Notes under the pieces: generated by a model
Databases searched by the model: none
The model's input: only the letters and a program-made list of their open reading frames with translations
What the model was told of the DNA's origin: nothing
Assembly (NCBI GenBank): GCA_030340625.1
Contig: JAOPHQ010005740.1
Coordinates: 5,001 to 69,000, forward strand
DNA length: 64,000 nucleotides
Reading direction: 5' to 3'
Source of the DNA: Merluccius polli
Taxonomy: Eukaryota; Chordata; Actinopteri; Gadiformes; Merlucciidae
In this document: piece by piece, positions 51,576-63,470 of the stretch
How positions within the stretch are numbered: the first letter of the stretch is position 1
How the letters are laid out: every line of letters begins with the position of its first letter
Program-made: the position numbers and the translations under genes

Positions 51576-51666
51576 CTGCAGGCTGTGCCGCTCCAGTCTC
51601 ATCTCCAGAATGTTGTTCTGCTCCTCTAATCGCTGTCGCTCCCTCTCCACATCCTCAATCTTCTGC
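51576..51666 (-). CDS. mad1l1: mad1l1 coiled-coil exon
   Basis: Encodes one base completing an Arg codon and 30 residues, QKIEDVERERQRLEEQNNIL...LERHSLQ. This matches the human coiled-coil LKVEELEGERSRLEEEKRML...LERRALQ just before the Mad2-interacting motif. It is part of the parallel dimeric coiled coil of MAD1. Acceptor TTTTGCAG|G and donor CTGCAG|GTGGGT are canonical. Phase 2 in, phase 0 out. Confidence 0.95.
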
Positions 51667-51939
51667 CTGCAAAAGAAATGGACATGAACACATTTCTTGG
51701 CTTAATGTCTCCCGGCTGTCCCGCTCATCTCTGCTGAGTTGGCGGGAAGGGGGGGGGCGATGCAAGAGGCACAGCCCTAATGACGGACAGGTTAGTCAAG
51801 ACGGTGCAGCAACAAACTGAATCTTTGATGACCCAACTCCTCGTAGAGTTGGCAGGGCTCCTGTACCCTCCTTGTTTTATTAGTGCTGTACACGTATGTG
51901 TGTGTGTGTGTGTGTGTGTGCGTGCGTGCGTGCCTGTAC

Positions 51940-52031
51940 CTGAGTAGGCTGACCTCCTCTTTGGCCATCGCCGAGTTGCTCCCGGTAAATGAGCTCTGCT
52001 GTTTTTTTACAGACTCCAGCTCTGACTCCAC
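51940..52031 (-). CDS. mad1l1: mad1l1 coiled-coil exon
   Basis: Encodes 30 residues and two bases of the Arg codon completed by the next exon: VESELESVKKQQSSFTGSNS...KEEVSLLR. It lines up with human MLEMELKMLKSQSSSAEQSF...REEADTLR. Acceptor GTCTCAG|GTG, donor CTACTCAG|GTACAG. Phase 0 in, phase 2 out. Separated from the preceding exon (52843-52899) by an 811-bp intron and from the next (51576-51666) by 273 bp. Confidence 0.94.
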
Positions 52032-52842
52032 CTGAGACGAGGAGGCAAATATCAACAAACAAAAATAAAACGAAATGAAAAGGAAACCAAGACTCACGTT
52101 CATTCAACATCTGAGCGCTTTGTGCCGGGGGGTCCTGGCTGCACGCCTAGCAGGGAACGTGTGGTTCAAACGTTGCTGATGGAATCCTACAAAATCCATC
52201 GCAGCATGCAACTTTCCTCTCCGAATGTAACAACACTAAAAAACAAATTGTGTATTTCTTTTCAACCACTGACTTCTCGGAATCCTTTTTATTTTCATCT
52301 CAGATCTGCCCCAAAATATGTTTTTTTTTGTTTTTTTTCTGTTGACATCTCTGGGTTTGAATTCTTGCTGTCTCCCGCTCTCTATCTCCCTCCTTTTCAC
52401 TGATTATCTTTCATTTCCCTTTTTGCCTTATGCCTTTCTCCCTCACCGACAGTGTCCGTCTGTCTGTACTCATCCTAATTCTCCACCTTCCCCAGACAAA
52501 TAAGTAATTACTCCTCCACCCGACAGGTGGATTTCACGCGTCAATTCTCATCACCATGACTAGGCGACGTCTCCCTGGCAACCAGAACCCATGGAGAGAG
52601 AGAGAAAGAGAGAGAGAGGTGAGGGTGAGAGGTGGGGGGTGAGGGAAAGAGAAAGAGAAACATAAGAGGGAACAGCCCCTGTGAAAACAACTGAGTAAAA
52701 AGGTGCAGCTTAATGATTATCAGTAAATGGTCAGAGCCCTGGAGCGGCACGCGTACACATGCACGCGGACATGCACAAACTTAGTAGTCAATAGTAGTAA
52801 CGCAGGTGGGTGTGTGTTGTGTGTGTGTGTATATATACTCAC

Positions 52843-52899
52843 CGTTTGAAGTTGGAGTTTGAGAGTGCCTGTTTCTTCCTGGGCTTTGGTGAGCTGGGC
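52843..52899 (-). CDS. mad1l1: mad1l1 coiled-coil micro-exon (19 codons)
   Basis: A 57-bp exon with both phases 0, encoding AQLTKAQEETGTLKLQLQT, equivalent to human AQLSQALEELGGQKQRADM. Acceptor CACTCCAG|GCC and donor CAAACG|GTGAGT are good consensus sites. Its short length is confirmed by the neighbouring exons, which join in frame on both sides. Confidence 0.92.
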
Positions 52900-53662
52900 C
52901 TGGAGTGCGTCAAGAAAACAAGGTGAGATGAGAGAAAAATCCTCAAAACTGGCCAAACAACTGAACGACTCAAAATATAATACGTTAGCGCTGCACAGTT
53001 CTCACTAAAATAAGACTCCTGGAGTTCCTTGAGTGAACATTGAGACTGCGCTTCTCGGGGGTCACCACATTTGTCAAATAGGAATATATAAAATGCATTA
53101 GGTGAAGGTCGGAGAGTGCTTCGGATTGTAAATGACGCTGACTGACTTTCCACGGTGTCGGCAAGTTGACAACAGTAACAGTGGCTGCGAGTTTTGGTAT
53201 CCCCACCGGTCGGGTGTTAGCCTTAGCGTTAGCACACGTTAACACAAACAAGAGGCGGAGTACATTGATTTGCTAACTAGGCAATCGTCACGACAGCACC
53301 ACGACTAACTAGCATGCTTCAGCAGCATTTTAGCTTTGCTTCTGAACCAAACAAAACATTTGGGGATTTTAGAGGGGGAACACACACCCACATTTGTCTT
53401 GACTGCTCGAAAACCCTGCACATATTTCATACACTGTCATCCGATTCCACAGTAGATGATGCAACCGAGGAAGAAATAATGCTTGTTTTAAAAAAGGCAC
53501 CAGATTTCATATTAAACATTTCTTTTGTATCACGACTCAAAAGCGCAACTTTAAAAAAAAAAAAAAATGTTCTCCACAAAATAATATTTCACCATTGGCC
53601 GTGTTCATGGGACGGGAAAGGACGAACGCATTGAAATAACCCATGAAGCTCGTTTTCCATAC

Positions 53663-53803
53663 CTCCATCTCTGCATGGTGGTGCTGGGTCTTGTGCAGGA
53701 CGTCCTCAGCCTCCCTAAGCCGCTTGCTGAGCTGGGGCAAATGCTCGGTGTGGGGTAGCTCGCTTTCGTAGGACTCCAGGATGGACCGCATCCCGTCTCG
53801 CTC
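53663..53803 (-). CDS. mad1l1: mad1l1 coiled-coil exon (ERDGMR block)
   Basis: Encodes 47 residues, ERDGMRSILESYESEL...LSKRLREAEDVLHKTQ...AEME, closely matching human ERDGMRAILGSYDSEL...LTRRMREAEDMVQKVH...AEME. This is one of the most conserved segments of the MAD1 coiled coil. Acceptor TTCTCCAG|GAG and donor ATGGAG|GTATGG are canonical. Both phases 0. The intron to the previous exon (53804-57828) holds GT tracts and no gene. Confidence 0.96.
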
Positions 53804-53952
53804 CTGGAGAACACAAACGCACACGGTGACACATCCGACAGCCTGGACAACACGCACACATTAGCATAGCCGACACCAGAGGTCCACATATTTTTTCTTG
53901 TGACCATAAGTATAGGGAAGAAACGCTTGTCACTTCAGTGTCTGTGCGAGCA

Positions 53953-53954
<2 letters not shown>

Positions 53955-54043
<89 letters not shown>
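53955..54043. repeat. (GT)n microsatellite
   Basis: About 89 bp of pure GT. Confidence 0.95.
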
Positions 54044-54045
<2 letters not shown>

Positions 54046-55796
54046 CTCTGCGTGTGTGTGTGTGTCGGTGGTTATATGTGGGGGGTGTATAATGTGCATG
54101 CAGAAATCTGTAAAGTCCATTTATCCATTAAATACACGTTATCATGCCATGCAAATGTGTACATAATGGCAGATGGATGTCTTTGTAATTGTAGGAGGAG
54201 GAGGATATGGCCTCATGGTTTCAGCAGCGATGACAGGAGGCGGTGGCAGCGAATATCTGCATCTCTCCGTTGTGTGATATTCAAATAAGTAGGCGGGGAT
54301 ATAAATCTCACTCATTCAATAAGTTATGACAGACAAACGCCTTGTCATGAATGAAGCATTTAAAATGAAGCTGCTTTGTATCTCGCCGTGTCTCTCAGAC
54401 TTGACAAGATGATTTGAGCTGGGGGGGGGGGGGGGGGGGGGCGGTATTCATGCTCGTCAGAATAGTCTTTCCCAGCCAGGAGTGTGAAGTCTGTCCTCTG
54501 CATAGACTCCAGTCAATCAGCCCTATACCCAAGAGCTGCTTCCACCCAGGGACACAGAGGAGGGAAGTCCCCACCTCTCCCTCTCCCTCTCTCTCTCTCT
54601 CTCTCTGCTCTCAGGTGTCACTCTACCTGACAAGGCCTATCCCTGACAACACTCTCGCTGTCATGTTCCTGGCCACCATGAATCAAAACATACAAGCCTC
54701 AGACATGCAGCCATAAAACGGACAGAATATATGTATATACATATTTACAATGTTAATAAATAACTTGGTTGCAGAATCAAATGGGATGACGATTCAAAAC
54801 CATGCATTGCTAATGTTTTCAAGGACATGCAGTCTGTAGTTTAGTTTGGGGACATTGTCTAAAAATGATGTTGTTTTAACTGCAAAATTGAGTGGAGTGG
54901 CAAAACAAGTTTTACATTGTATTATTTACCTCCTTTATTATTGGCTTCAAATAACATGATGTTTGTGTTTTACAATGCTATTTTTTTTTTCTTCCACGTC
55001 ATACATTATCGACGCTTGCTTTGTGATCCGTACCATCTTTTCTTTCGGTGGATTGCGTGTGGTTGGTAGCTGGTTTAAGCAGCCTCCTCTGTAGCCTGAG
55101 TCAGACTGATTAGACTCTGGGACCGGTGAGGCTGCACATCTGTGGTGCATGAGCCATCCAGGCACACAAGAAAAACATGCTACCACCAGACACACACTTG
55201 AGGAAGAGAGCCTCTGTCAAGACAGTGTTTAACACCTGCACTGGCTGAAACATCTACCTGTGCAGCCTCACCCAGCCCCAGAGTCTAATCTCTCTCTCTC
55301 ACTCACTCACACACTTTTTGGAAAGTAATAACACAGCTAATTGTTGGCCAAATTAACTAGATACAGTGCGTAACAGCCATTAAAAATGATGGCTGTTAAT
55401 TTTAATTTTAATGTTTTAATAAAAACACTGATGCAAATAAATACCATCTACTGAATTGCCACAGTGTAACAAGATTGGCTGGCAAATGACTATCGTGATG
55501 TAAAGTAATTAATGACCACCAAGGGGATGTTTGTTTGCATAGCCTACAGTGCACACTGTAGCACCTCCCGGGCCAACAAAATCAATGGGCTTCCGGGAGC
55601 AGCTTCAACTGATTTGATAAACAATACAGCTGTATACTTCCTACCACTGTTTACTACTAATAAAATAAAACGTGTTTGTTTCCTATCCCTGCAGCTACTC
55701 TGCATTGTTTTTGCTTGTTTACAGTCATTTGGAAACTTTTGGAGTTGCTCCAATATTGATTATATGCTTTTGATTGCTCTCAGCCTCACCTAGCTC

Positions 55797-55842
55797 CTGA
55801 GAACTGGATAAAAGCATCTGCTAAATGAATACAATGTAAATG
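55797..55842 (+). repeat. Short SINE/LINE-type tail fragment
   Basis: TGGATAAAAGCATCTGCTAA followed by ATGAATACAATGTAAATG, a second diverged example of the tail seen at 18677-18740. Confidence 0.6.
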
Positions 55843-56461
55843 TCTTCATTTTACCCCGGATGGATATGCCTAAAGGTTGCTCTGGGTGTCTTTGCTTTCA
55901 TTTAAACTTGAACTACCTGCTCTCCATACATAAGCATAACACGGTTTTATTGTGTTGGGCCTTTTGTGAAAGACTTTTTGGTAATGGATTCTACTGACCA
56001 ACGGAAAAGGAGGTTTCAAATAACCGCTGGAGACGCTTTCAGTCATTTCCGCTGGCGATGTTGTTAACAACAACAACAATCACGCCATTACGCCCGCCTT
56101 GTCTTTCTGATTGTCTCTTTTTTGTACCTGATCCTGATGGGGTGGGCGAGTTCGGGACAGGTTTCAGAAGAAAGCCACTGATGTGCCTCTCCACATGCAA
56201 GCTGAGACAATCAGGAAGCCTTTGTGTCAAGTCAAACACCATGCACAAGATCACACTAAACCAAACGTTGTCGAGACATCCAGCCACCCATAGGTGTCTG
56301 CTCACATAGATTACAGAGTGTATTATAGAGTTCAAAGACAAATGTCTGAGAGTCATCCGTTGGAAACTTCTTCAACAAAAAGATATCCTTCAGAAAACTA
56401 CAAGCCAATACAAGGTGCAAATGTGTTGGCGCTATGAGTCAAGTATGTTGGTGGCATACGC

Positions 56462-56562
<101 letters not shown>

Positions 56563-57410
56563 CGCCCCCACGGCTGTTTACCGTCCATTAAAGTGCAATG
56601 AAATTCACATTCACACACAATCTAAATGAAAAATCTGGCACTCTCATTGTGATAGCAACTCTCCATTTAAACACACAGAGACAGAGAGACAGCGACACAG
56701 AGCGAAAGAGAGAGAGAGAGACAAAGATACAGAGAGGGAGTGAAGAGAGACACAGATGGGCCGAGAGAGAGAGAGAGCAAGAGAGAGACACAAGGGGACA
56801 GAGAGGGAGAGGGAGAAACAAAGATACAGAGAGGGAGTGAGAGAGACACAGATGGGCAGAGAGAGAGAGAGACGCACACAGAAAGGGAAAGATAAAACAA
56901 TCATAGTTTTTGCCCCCTTTTCTCCAAATTGCTTTTGGTCAACTCCTATCTGGTGATGAAGAGAAAAACCAATTGTGCTTCCATTAGGTGAGTCAGCCAT
57001 GCACACAAAGCGCTGCAACAGCCTTCACACCAATAGTGCCGCGGTTAGCTCAGCGGTCCTTGCACCGGGGCAGGTCACACCTTGAGACATGTACAAAGTG
57101 AGAGATATGAGAGATATGAGAAATATAACGCTCCGCTGTCACTACCGAAACACACCGGGCCCACGCAGCGGGGGAATCATGAATGGCTGAAACACCGAAG
57201 GATCAACGGGACAGACGGTGTTTGCTTGGAACCGAAAGGCCTGCGTAGAAGGCAATAACATGATGTTGTATGCCGAGTCATTACGCGCACCTCAATTTGT
57301 CATCCACGTCAAAACGGTAGGGAGCCATTCGCCTGTTAACCGCACCTGTATAAAGCGCCCTTGATCCCTCTTGGGATTTACGGTGTAGATATATATAGCT
57401 ATATATTTTG

Positions 57411-57412
<2 letters not shown>

Positions 57413-57468
<56 letters not shown>
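57413..57468. repeat. (GT)n microsatellite
   Basis: About 56 bp of pure GT next to a short TATATA tract. Confidence 0.95.
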
Positions 57469-57471
<3 letters not shown>

Positions 57472-57828
57472 GTGCGCTAGCACAATGATCATGTTGACCT
57501 AGGGAATTGGACACAGAAAAATCAATACGGCACTAAGTCCCAGTCCTAGGAAGTGCAGTGCAGGGGGAGGAAAGCAAGAGAGGGAGAGGGAGAGAGAGAG
57601 GGAGAGAGAGAGAGAGAGAAAGACATAGTGGGCCCTGGCCTGGATGCTAGCGATGTTCCAGCTCCCTACGACGCGGTCGAGAAAATTCATGCAGCGGAGA
57701 GTTCGGCGCGGTTCCCGTTGGTTTGCGCGCTGCAGTCGTGGCTGCCGCTGTAAACACATAGGCCTCATCGTAGCTCCGCGGGCAGGTGCATCTGCAGGGG
57801 CGCATGAGTGTGTGTGAGCAGTAGACAC

Positions 57829-57973
57829 CTTGGTGAGCAGCAGCACCCTCTTCTGCAGCCGGCGGACCAGAGCGTCCTGCGTCTCCCGCTTCTTCTGCTC
57901 CTCCAGAGCCTTGCTGCGCTGCTGGGACGCCTCGCCTTGCAGCTGGGCCTGGGAGCGGTCCACGCTACGCACC
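57829..57973 (-). CDS. mad1l1: mad1l1 coiled-coil exon (LQKRVLLLTK block)
   Basis: Encodes one base finishing an Arg codon and 48 residues, VRSVDRSQAQLQ...EQKKRETQDALVRRLQKRVL...LTK. Human has ARGLEKARQQLQ...ERKKRETHEALARRLQKRVL...LTK, so the exon is clear. Acceptor GTGCCAG|G and donor ACCAAG|GTGTCT are canonical. Phase 2 in, phase 0 out. One residue more than human near the exon start. Confidence 0.95.
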
Positions 57974-59289
57974 CTGGCACAGGGACGCACAGACGGACGG
58001 TTACAGGACGGTTAACTTTGAATACCACTTTAATACCAATTTCACAGCCCCACGGCGTATAGGGAAATGACAGTCCTCAGCCTGGAATTGTTTTATAAGC
58101 ATACGCATGTATTGTTTTTGTATTTGTATTTGTTTATTTGTTGTAATTCTAAGTCAGTTAATCTCAGCAGTGCTGCTTGACTGACAACAAAAGTATCCTG
58201 TTGTACGCTTATGAAGTTATCGCGCCAGTGCAGTGGTCAACACAGTTTGGGCATGCAGTGGGAGGCAAATAAATATATGTTTCACATTAAAAAAGCTTGA
58301 CATTTATTGGTTTGAGGTTATTTTTATTTGTCTGCCGACAGTTGCGAAAAATATTTAAGACCTAAATTATATTAAAATGAAAAATGAAATGTTTTAATCC
58401 AAGACTTTTGATACTTTTAATACCTCATTGCGTGTCTATATAAGTTGAGCATATGGTTAAAGGACATGCAACTGCTATTCATAAATATTCATTTATAAAA
58501 TGAAGTAGAAAATTCCTAATCAGACTTAATAATTGGAGACAGACCCCTTTAATAAAAGCACCATCTCTGGAATGTGTATTCATTCATTAAAAAAAGAAGA
58601 AAAACCCTTCACATCGCTATAAAAAAAAGAACCAAGATTGACGTACAATTTATTCCCAGTTTTTTTTGTTTTTCTTCAATAGGTCCATTGTATAGGCGTA
58701 CTTTTGTCATTCGCCGTTTTGTCAGTTGCTATGCTGTCAAGACTCGTCCCTGATCTGCTCCAGCGTTACCCAGGACGACCCTCTCGCCACTCCGCGGCTG
58801 TCGCGAGCCGCGAAGCCAAGGTCGCAGATGTACAGGGCCGACGGCGAGGCTAGATGTGTTGGTGCGTCCCTCTTGCTAAATCACTGATTCCTCTCGGTAG
58901 GAATATTGCAATAAGTGGATTTGCAGCGATTCCAACACGGAACCCCAGAGTTGTTGTTGTACCTATGGGATTAAACTCATATCCGAGTCTCCTGGTGGAC
59001 GGCTGCAGCACATTGAACACAACTCTATTAAAGGTCCACTGTGTGCCGAGTGGAGGCATAGCTTCTGCAGACAAAGTCGAGCCAACGGTGGCATAGTGAA
59101 GTGCTGCACAGAAACAATAATATAGGACCTAGGCTGCATTGCGCCACACCAATGGACATATTTTTAACAATGTCAAGTGTTTCATTCCATCTGTTGACCT
59201 TGTAAACACATGTTTTTGTCCTTACCTTAGTTTGTGCCGTTCAATTTATTTTATAAACTGGGTGAAGATGTATTGTGGGTATTTTATTC

Positions 59290-59410
59290 ATTTTTTTCTA
59301 TTCTCATTTGTATTCTTATATTCTCTCGTTTGACTTGCACTGTTCTTTGTGTTGTCGAGCGTTTCCCTTCTGGGGGTAATAAAGTGCTACATCTCATCTT
59401 ATCCCTTTTA
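59290..59410 (+). mobile_element. LINE 3'-end-like fragment
   Basis: TTGTGTTGTCGAGCGTTTCC, CTTCTGGGGGTAATAAAGTG, then CTACATCTCATCTTA resembles the 3' tail of fish non-LTR retroposons, which often end in a TTCCCCC(T)GGGGGA-like string followed by AATAAAGT. No ORF remains. Confidence 0.45.
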
Positions 59411-59862
59411 CGCTAGGGCAGAGGCTCCTATGCTCCGACTTAAACAATGTCCACCAACCGGGAAATGGCATTGTCCCCAACGAAAGGGAGCGCGTCATTT
59501 CATGAATCCCCCATTAACAACCACTTGGCCTGGACACCGTCGACGCATCCCTCAAGGACGGTAATTACAGCGCGGCTGGATCACTGGTCACCAACACCAG
59601 CCGTCCCTCTCCAACCTTTACAACACTCGCTGCCCTCCTCCACCACCCCACCCATTTCTAATGCCTCATAATGAGCTCAACACATTCATCAGAGGAGCAG
59701 CGCTCGTTAGCTAATGAAAGTCTTCCTCGCTAGACGTAGCCTCCGCGTAGACACTGCCGGGCAACGCGAGCACGGCCCTCGCCGCACGCACACCAGAACA
59801 AGTCTAATTACTAGTTTCCCCTCGCTTTTTGTGGTCGCGCAATTGCAGATGCAGATGCACAT

Positions 59863-59989
<127 letters not shown>

Positions 59990-60191
59990 TCAAGAGCGCC
60001 ATCAGAATCAGGACCAGTTTAATTAACTTTGTGACAATTAAGGATTTCTCAGAGATACGCTCTGCTAAATGCATGGATGAAGAAAAAGAGAGATGGCTAA
60101 AACAGGCGAGCAACCCACAGAATAATAGAAGGGCTGTACTATTGCAGAGTGCGTGTGTGTGCGTGTGCGTGTGTGTGTGCGTGCGATTTAC

Positions 60192-60278
60192 CGGCTGGAA
60201 AGTGTGTAGTTCTGCTCTTTCAGGGCAATTTCCCTCTGCTGGATCTGAATCACTTCCCTGGACAGATCTTCAGGCTTC
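60192..60278 (-). CDS. mad1l1: mad1l1 coiled-coil exon (PEDLSR block), most 5' exon in window
   Basis: Encodes one base finishing a codon, 28 residues and two bases of Arg: KPEDLSREVIQIQQREIALK...YTLSSR. Human has TPEDLSRFVVELQQRELALK...AVTSSA. Too short and in the wrong context to show up as a simple open frame; found by reading the minus strand between acceptor CTCTGTAG|G and donor CAGCCG|GTAAAT. Phase 2 in, phase 2 out. Together the nine exons in this window give 394 residues, roughly the C-terminal half of MAD1 (718 residues in human). The N-terminal coiled coil must lie beyond the right edge. Confidence 0.93.
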
Positions 60279-61154
60279 CTACAGAGAAATGCCGCACAGA
60301 ATAGTTAGCACGCACACATGCACACACAATAAGAAATCAATAGGGCTGTGAGGGGGAACAAAGTATGGATGGTGACTAGCGGGAAACCGCAGCATTTCTC
60401 CATATTCCGCTGTTAGCCGGGGCGAATGAGAGGCAGGGAATAAGATGACAGGAGAAGCGGTAGGAGTGAAGGGAGAGTGGGGGGAAAGGATCTGCTAAAC
60501 AGTGGCCACCAATGTACTGAAGGAGCTCACTGCATGGGACAGATGGATAAATAATACAAAACACACAGGAATAATCAGCAGAGATGGGGAAACCAAGATC
60601 CGACGCTTAAACAGGATAAAGCGCACAACCACGCAGATGTAATAACGCACGACGGGGGGGGCCGAGGTAGACACAGAAGAAGACCCTGCAGACTTCCAGC
60701 GCATATTAACATTCAACCTCACACACGCAAGCACTTTAGTGGGCACAAGCTATTGCAGCTAGCGAGCGTAGGCTAGAGGTTGGTAAATGAAGATGGACGC
60801 CGCTAGACGCGAGGCGACATTATGCTTCTCCAGAGGTAGCGAGCAGCAGCCTTGTGTTGTGAACAAGCATTGTGGGCAGACAAAGCTTAAAGAGAACATA
60901 ATAGATCTAGTGCTACAGACAGAGCACCATCTCGTTGATTATTCATCGTTGATAAAAGTAATACAAGCAGCAAGATAGTTGGCGTCTTTAACACAACAGT
61001 CGGGCCGGTTTGTGCAGTACTAGTAGCAAAACAGCGTACTATAAAATACAAGCATACTAGTTGGTTCAGTGTCGTTACTTGGCGATACAGGACTGCATTT
61101 TAAGTGCAAAAGGGCCAAATGGTTGGGACTGCTGTCCATGGTGGACTAGTGATT

Positions 61155-62154
61155 AGGGGTGTAAGAAAATATCGATACACTTAAATATTGCGATATTTTT
61201 TTTCACGATACCGTATCGATATTCAAAAGCATTGTATCGATTATTTATATTACGTCCTCCGCGCCAAAGGAACAATGAAATCCCGCGAGATCCCGCAAGA
61301 GCACCAGTCTGTGGCAACTTGCATGCTAACCGCGAACTTAGCACAGTGCACCGATGACTGAGGACGAGAGGATACAGACGGCTCCAGCAGCTTTTAAAGC
61401 TGATGTTTGGGCATATTTTGGTTTTAAAGCAAAGGAAGGCAGTTACGAGTTAGACAAGAGCCATGCGGTCTGTAAACTCTGCAACGCCAAGTAGTCAAGT
61501 ACTCGGGCAATACTACAAATTTGCGAGCACATGTGGCGAGACACCATGACAACGTAGCATTACAGGCTAACGTGAAACGAGTGGATCCTGCTCAACGAAC
61601 TATTAAAGAAGTTAACTTTTCGAAACTACCAGCGACCTCAACTCGCGCAACAAACGTAACACAGTCAGTACTTTCTTTTATTTGCAAAGACATGCGCCCT
61701 CTGAGTGTTGTGGAGAATGAGGGATTTCGTAATATGATGACAACACTGGAGCCCCGTTACACCATCCCTTCCCGACAACACATCACGGACATCGCTCTCC
61801 CGAAGTTGTACGGACAAGTCAAAGCGACGGTGCTGGACTCGCTGAAATCTGTTAACTTAGTTTTTTCATGTGTTTATCCAAAAAATCCCGCAAATGCTTG
61901 TATTTCTTCTCTTGTCAAATACAAATATAGATCCCTCTGTTTGAATTCAGCAAGCTGATGTTAAGCATGTAACAGCATTGTGTGTTTACTATGCCAGGAC
62001 AGTTTTCCTACAATTAAATTCTTTAAAAGAAACTCAATATATCGTTGTTCCTACAGTATCGCAATATATCGCAATATATCGCAATATATCGTATCGTTGC
62101 CCCTGTATCGTGATACGTATCGTATCGCCAGATTCTTGCCAATACACACCCCTA
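61155..62154 (+). mobile_element. 1000-bp hAT element, internally deleted
   Basis: Ends TAGGGGTGT and ACACCCCTA are inverted, and an exact 8-bp direct repeat CTAGTGAT flanks it (61147-61154 and 62155-62162), as hAT transposition produces. Both ends carry several subterminal ATCGATA/GCGATATAT motifs, probable transposase binding sites. Inside is only the first part of a transposase gene, so the element cannot move itself. Confidence 0.93.
61354..61958 (+). pseudogene. Truncated hAT transposase with BED zinc finger
   Basis: The ATG at 61354 opens a frame with a BED finger start (ADVWAYFGF...HAVCKLCNAK), which meets TAG at 61492. The match resumes in another frame with LRAHVARHH, the second half of the finger, so there is a frameshift within about ten bases of the TAG. 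It continues SFICKDMRPLSVVENEGFRN and then EPRYTIPSRQHITD, typical of the ZBED1/hAT family just before the catalytic domain. After about residue 110 of that frame the homology ends; the RNase H-like core and the C-terminal dimerisation region are missing. It is non-functional as a transposase. Confidence 0.88.
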
Positions 62155-62374
62155 CTAGTGATCACTTCAAAAAGGACATGGCTGGCATGATGCAATACAT
62201 TCTCTCACTGCAGGCTTTCACAGTCTTCTTGAGTGTCAAAGTCCATCAATTACAGAACTTCACAGACAGAAATAACAATTTCTCTTGGTCACAACTATTG
62301 TTTGTCTAGCCAGCCTCAGATAAGTTTGTCATCAACCGTGCCATTGTTGATCCTAAAAGCCCATTAAAAACATC

Positions 62375-62590
62375 TAACTATAAATGGAGGAGTCTCTGTA
62401 TGCATGTCTGTCCTTCGATTTTCTCGACAACCGTTTATCCAATCGACTTCACACTTGGCAGGTGTATTGCTGAGGACCCAAGGAAGTGCAGCGTCATTGT
62501 TTGGATGAGCGGTTCTCTACCGGAGGCCAAGCAATCGGCCCATTCTGAACAGGCACGTTTTGACAGGGCATTGCACTAGTTCTTATAATG
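62375..62590. repeat. Unclassified interspersed repeat
   Basis: CCAATCGACTTCACACTTGG, CAGGTGTATTGCTGAGGACC, then CAAGGAAGTGCAG resembles a repeat seen in many fish genomes. I recognise the pattern but not the family, and cannot define the ends. Confidence 0.45.
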
Positions 62591-62846
62591 CACCGCACCT
62601 ATAATTCATTGCGCCATTGTGCATTTATGTCCCTCCTTCCAACTCCCAACATTGAGGAGGAAAAAGTGAGCGACCCACTGTACAGCACATTCACTGTACA
62701 CGCAAATTTGCATTGTTATGCCTGGCACAGATTTTTCAATAAATAAACAGAATACATTAATAATGAATAAAGCACATCTGGACTTTGTTTTGTGCTCTGC
62801 GGTAGCCAAGAGCCAGAGATGTAGGAGCCGGATTTCAACGCACCAT

Positions 62847-62880
62847 GGCTTTCCACAACCATGTGTGGTTGTGGAAAGCC
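62847..62880. repeat. Perfect 15-bp inverted repeat with 4-base loop
   Basis: GGCTTTCCACAACCA at 62847-62861 and its exact complement at 62866-62880 around TGTG. Confidence 0.95.
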
Positions 62881-63355
62881 AACGCTTGTCCGTGACTCTT
62901 CTGTGGCTTTTGAACAGCAGGGGCCGGGCGCCTTGTTAAAATGTAAAGAGAGAAACTTGCTTGGGAGAAAGTTCAGTTCAGTTTGTCAGCAGGACAGTGA
63001 TCCCAAGCACAGGGCGAAGGTATCACATAAGTATTTGCCCGGCAGAAAGGCGAGTGTCCTGCAGTGGCAAGTCAAGTCACAGCCCAGTTCCCAATCCCAA
63101 CAGTGTGAAACCGTGGCCCAGGTTGAAGCATGGCAGTCCAGAAGAGTCAGTCAACCCACCTGAACACCAAGCTCCCAATTTGGCAAGAAAGGAGAATAGC
63201 CAAAAATAACTTCTGAACAGTGTAAAAGAGCAGTTTGCTACTACCCCCAAAAAGGCTAAAAACGGTCATTGTAGCAACATAAAGCACTACAAAATACTAA
63301 TGAGTAAGGGTCAAATACTTACATCACTTTTAAGGGGGTTAAATCACTTTGCATG
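62879..63355 (+). pseudogene. Tc1 transposase fossil (3' part)
   Basis: The frame reads GPGALLK, LGRKFSS and QQDSDPKHRAK, the Tc1 block around the second catalytic Asp (usually FQQDNDPKHTAK). Frameshifts then set in: the DNA still resembles a [14 protein letters not shown] stretch but is out of frame. Downstream, CCCCCAAAAAGGCTAAAA and AGGGTCAAATACTTAC then GGGGGTTAAATCACTTTGCA fit the 3' end of fish Tc1 elements. The 5' half is not seen. The N of DND has become S. An old, dead copy in the mad1l1 intron. Confidence 0.65.

Positions 63356-63470
<115 letters not shown>

Noticed and set aside
51376..51687. 103-codon + strand open frame
   Set aside because: Its right part is antisense to the mad1l1 exon at 51576-51666; the rest is intron.
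57035..57085. tRNA-like A box (GGTTAGCTCAGCGG)
   Set aside because: It matches the D-arm consensus, but no T-arm/B box (GGTTCRANTCC) or acceptor stem follows at the right distance. At most a decayed tRNA-derived fragment.
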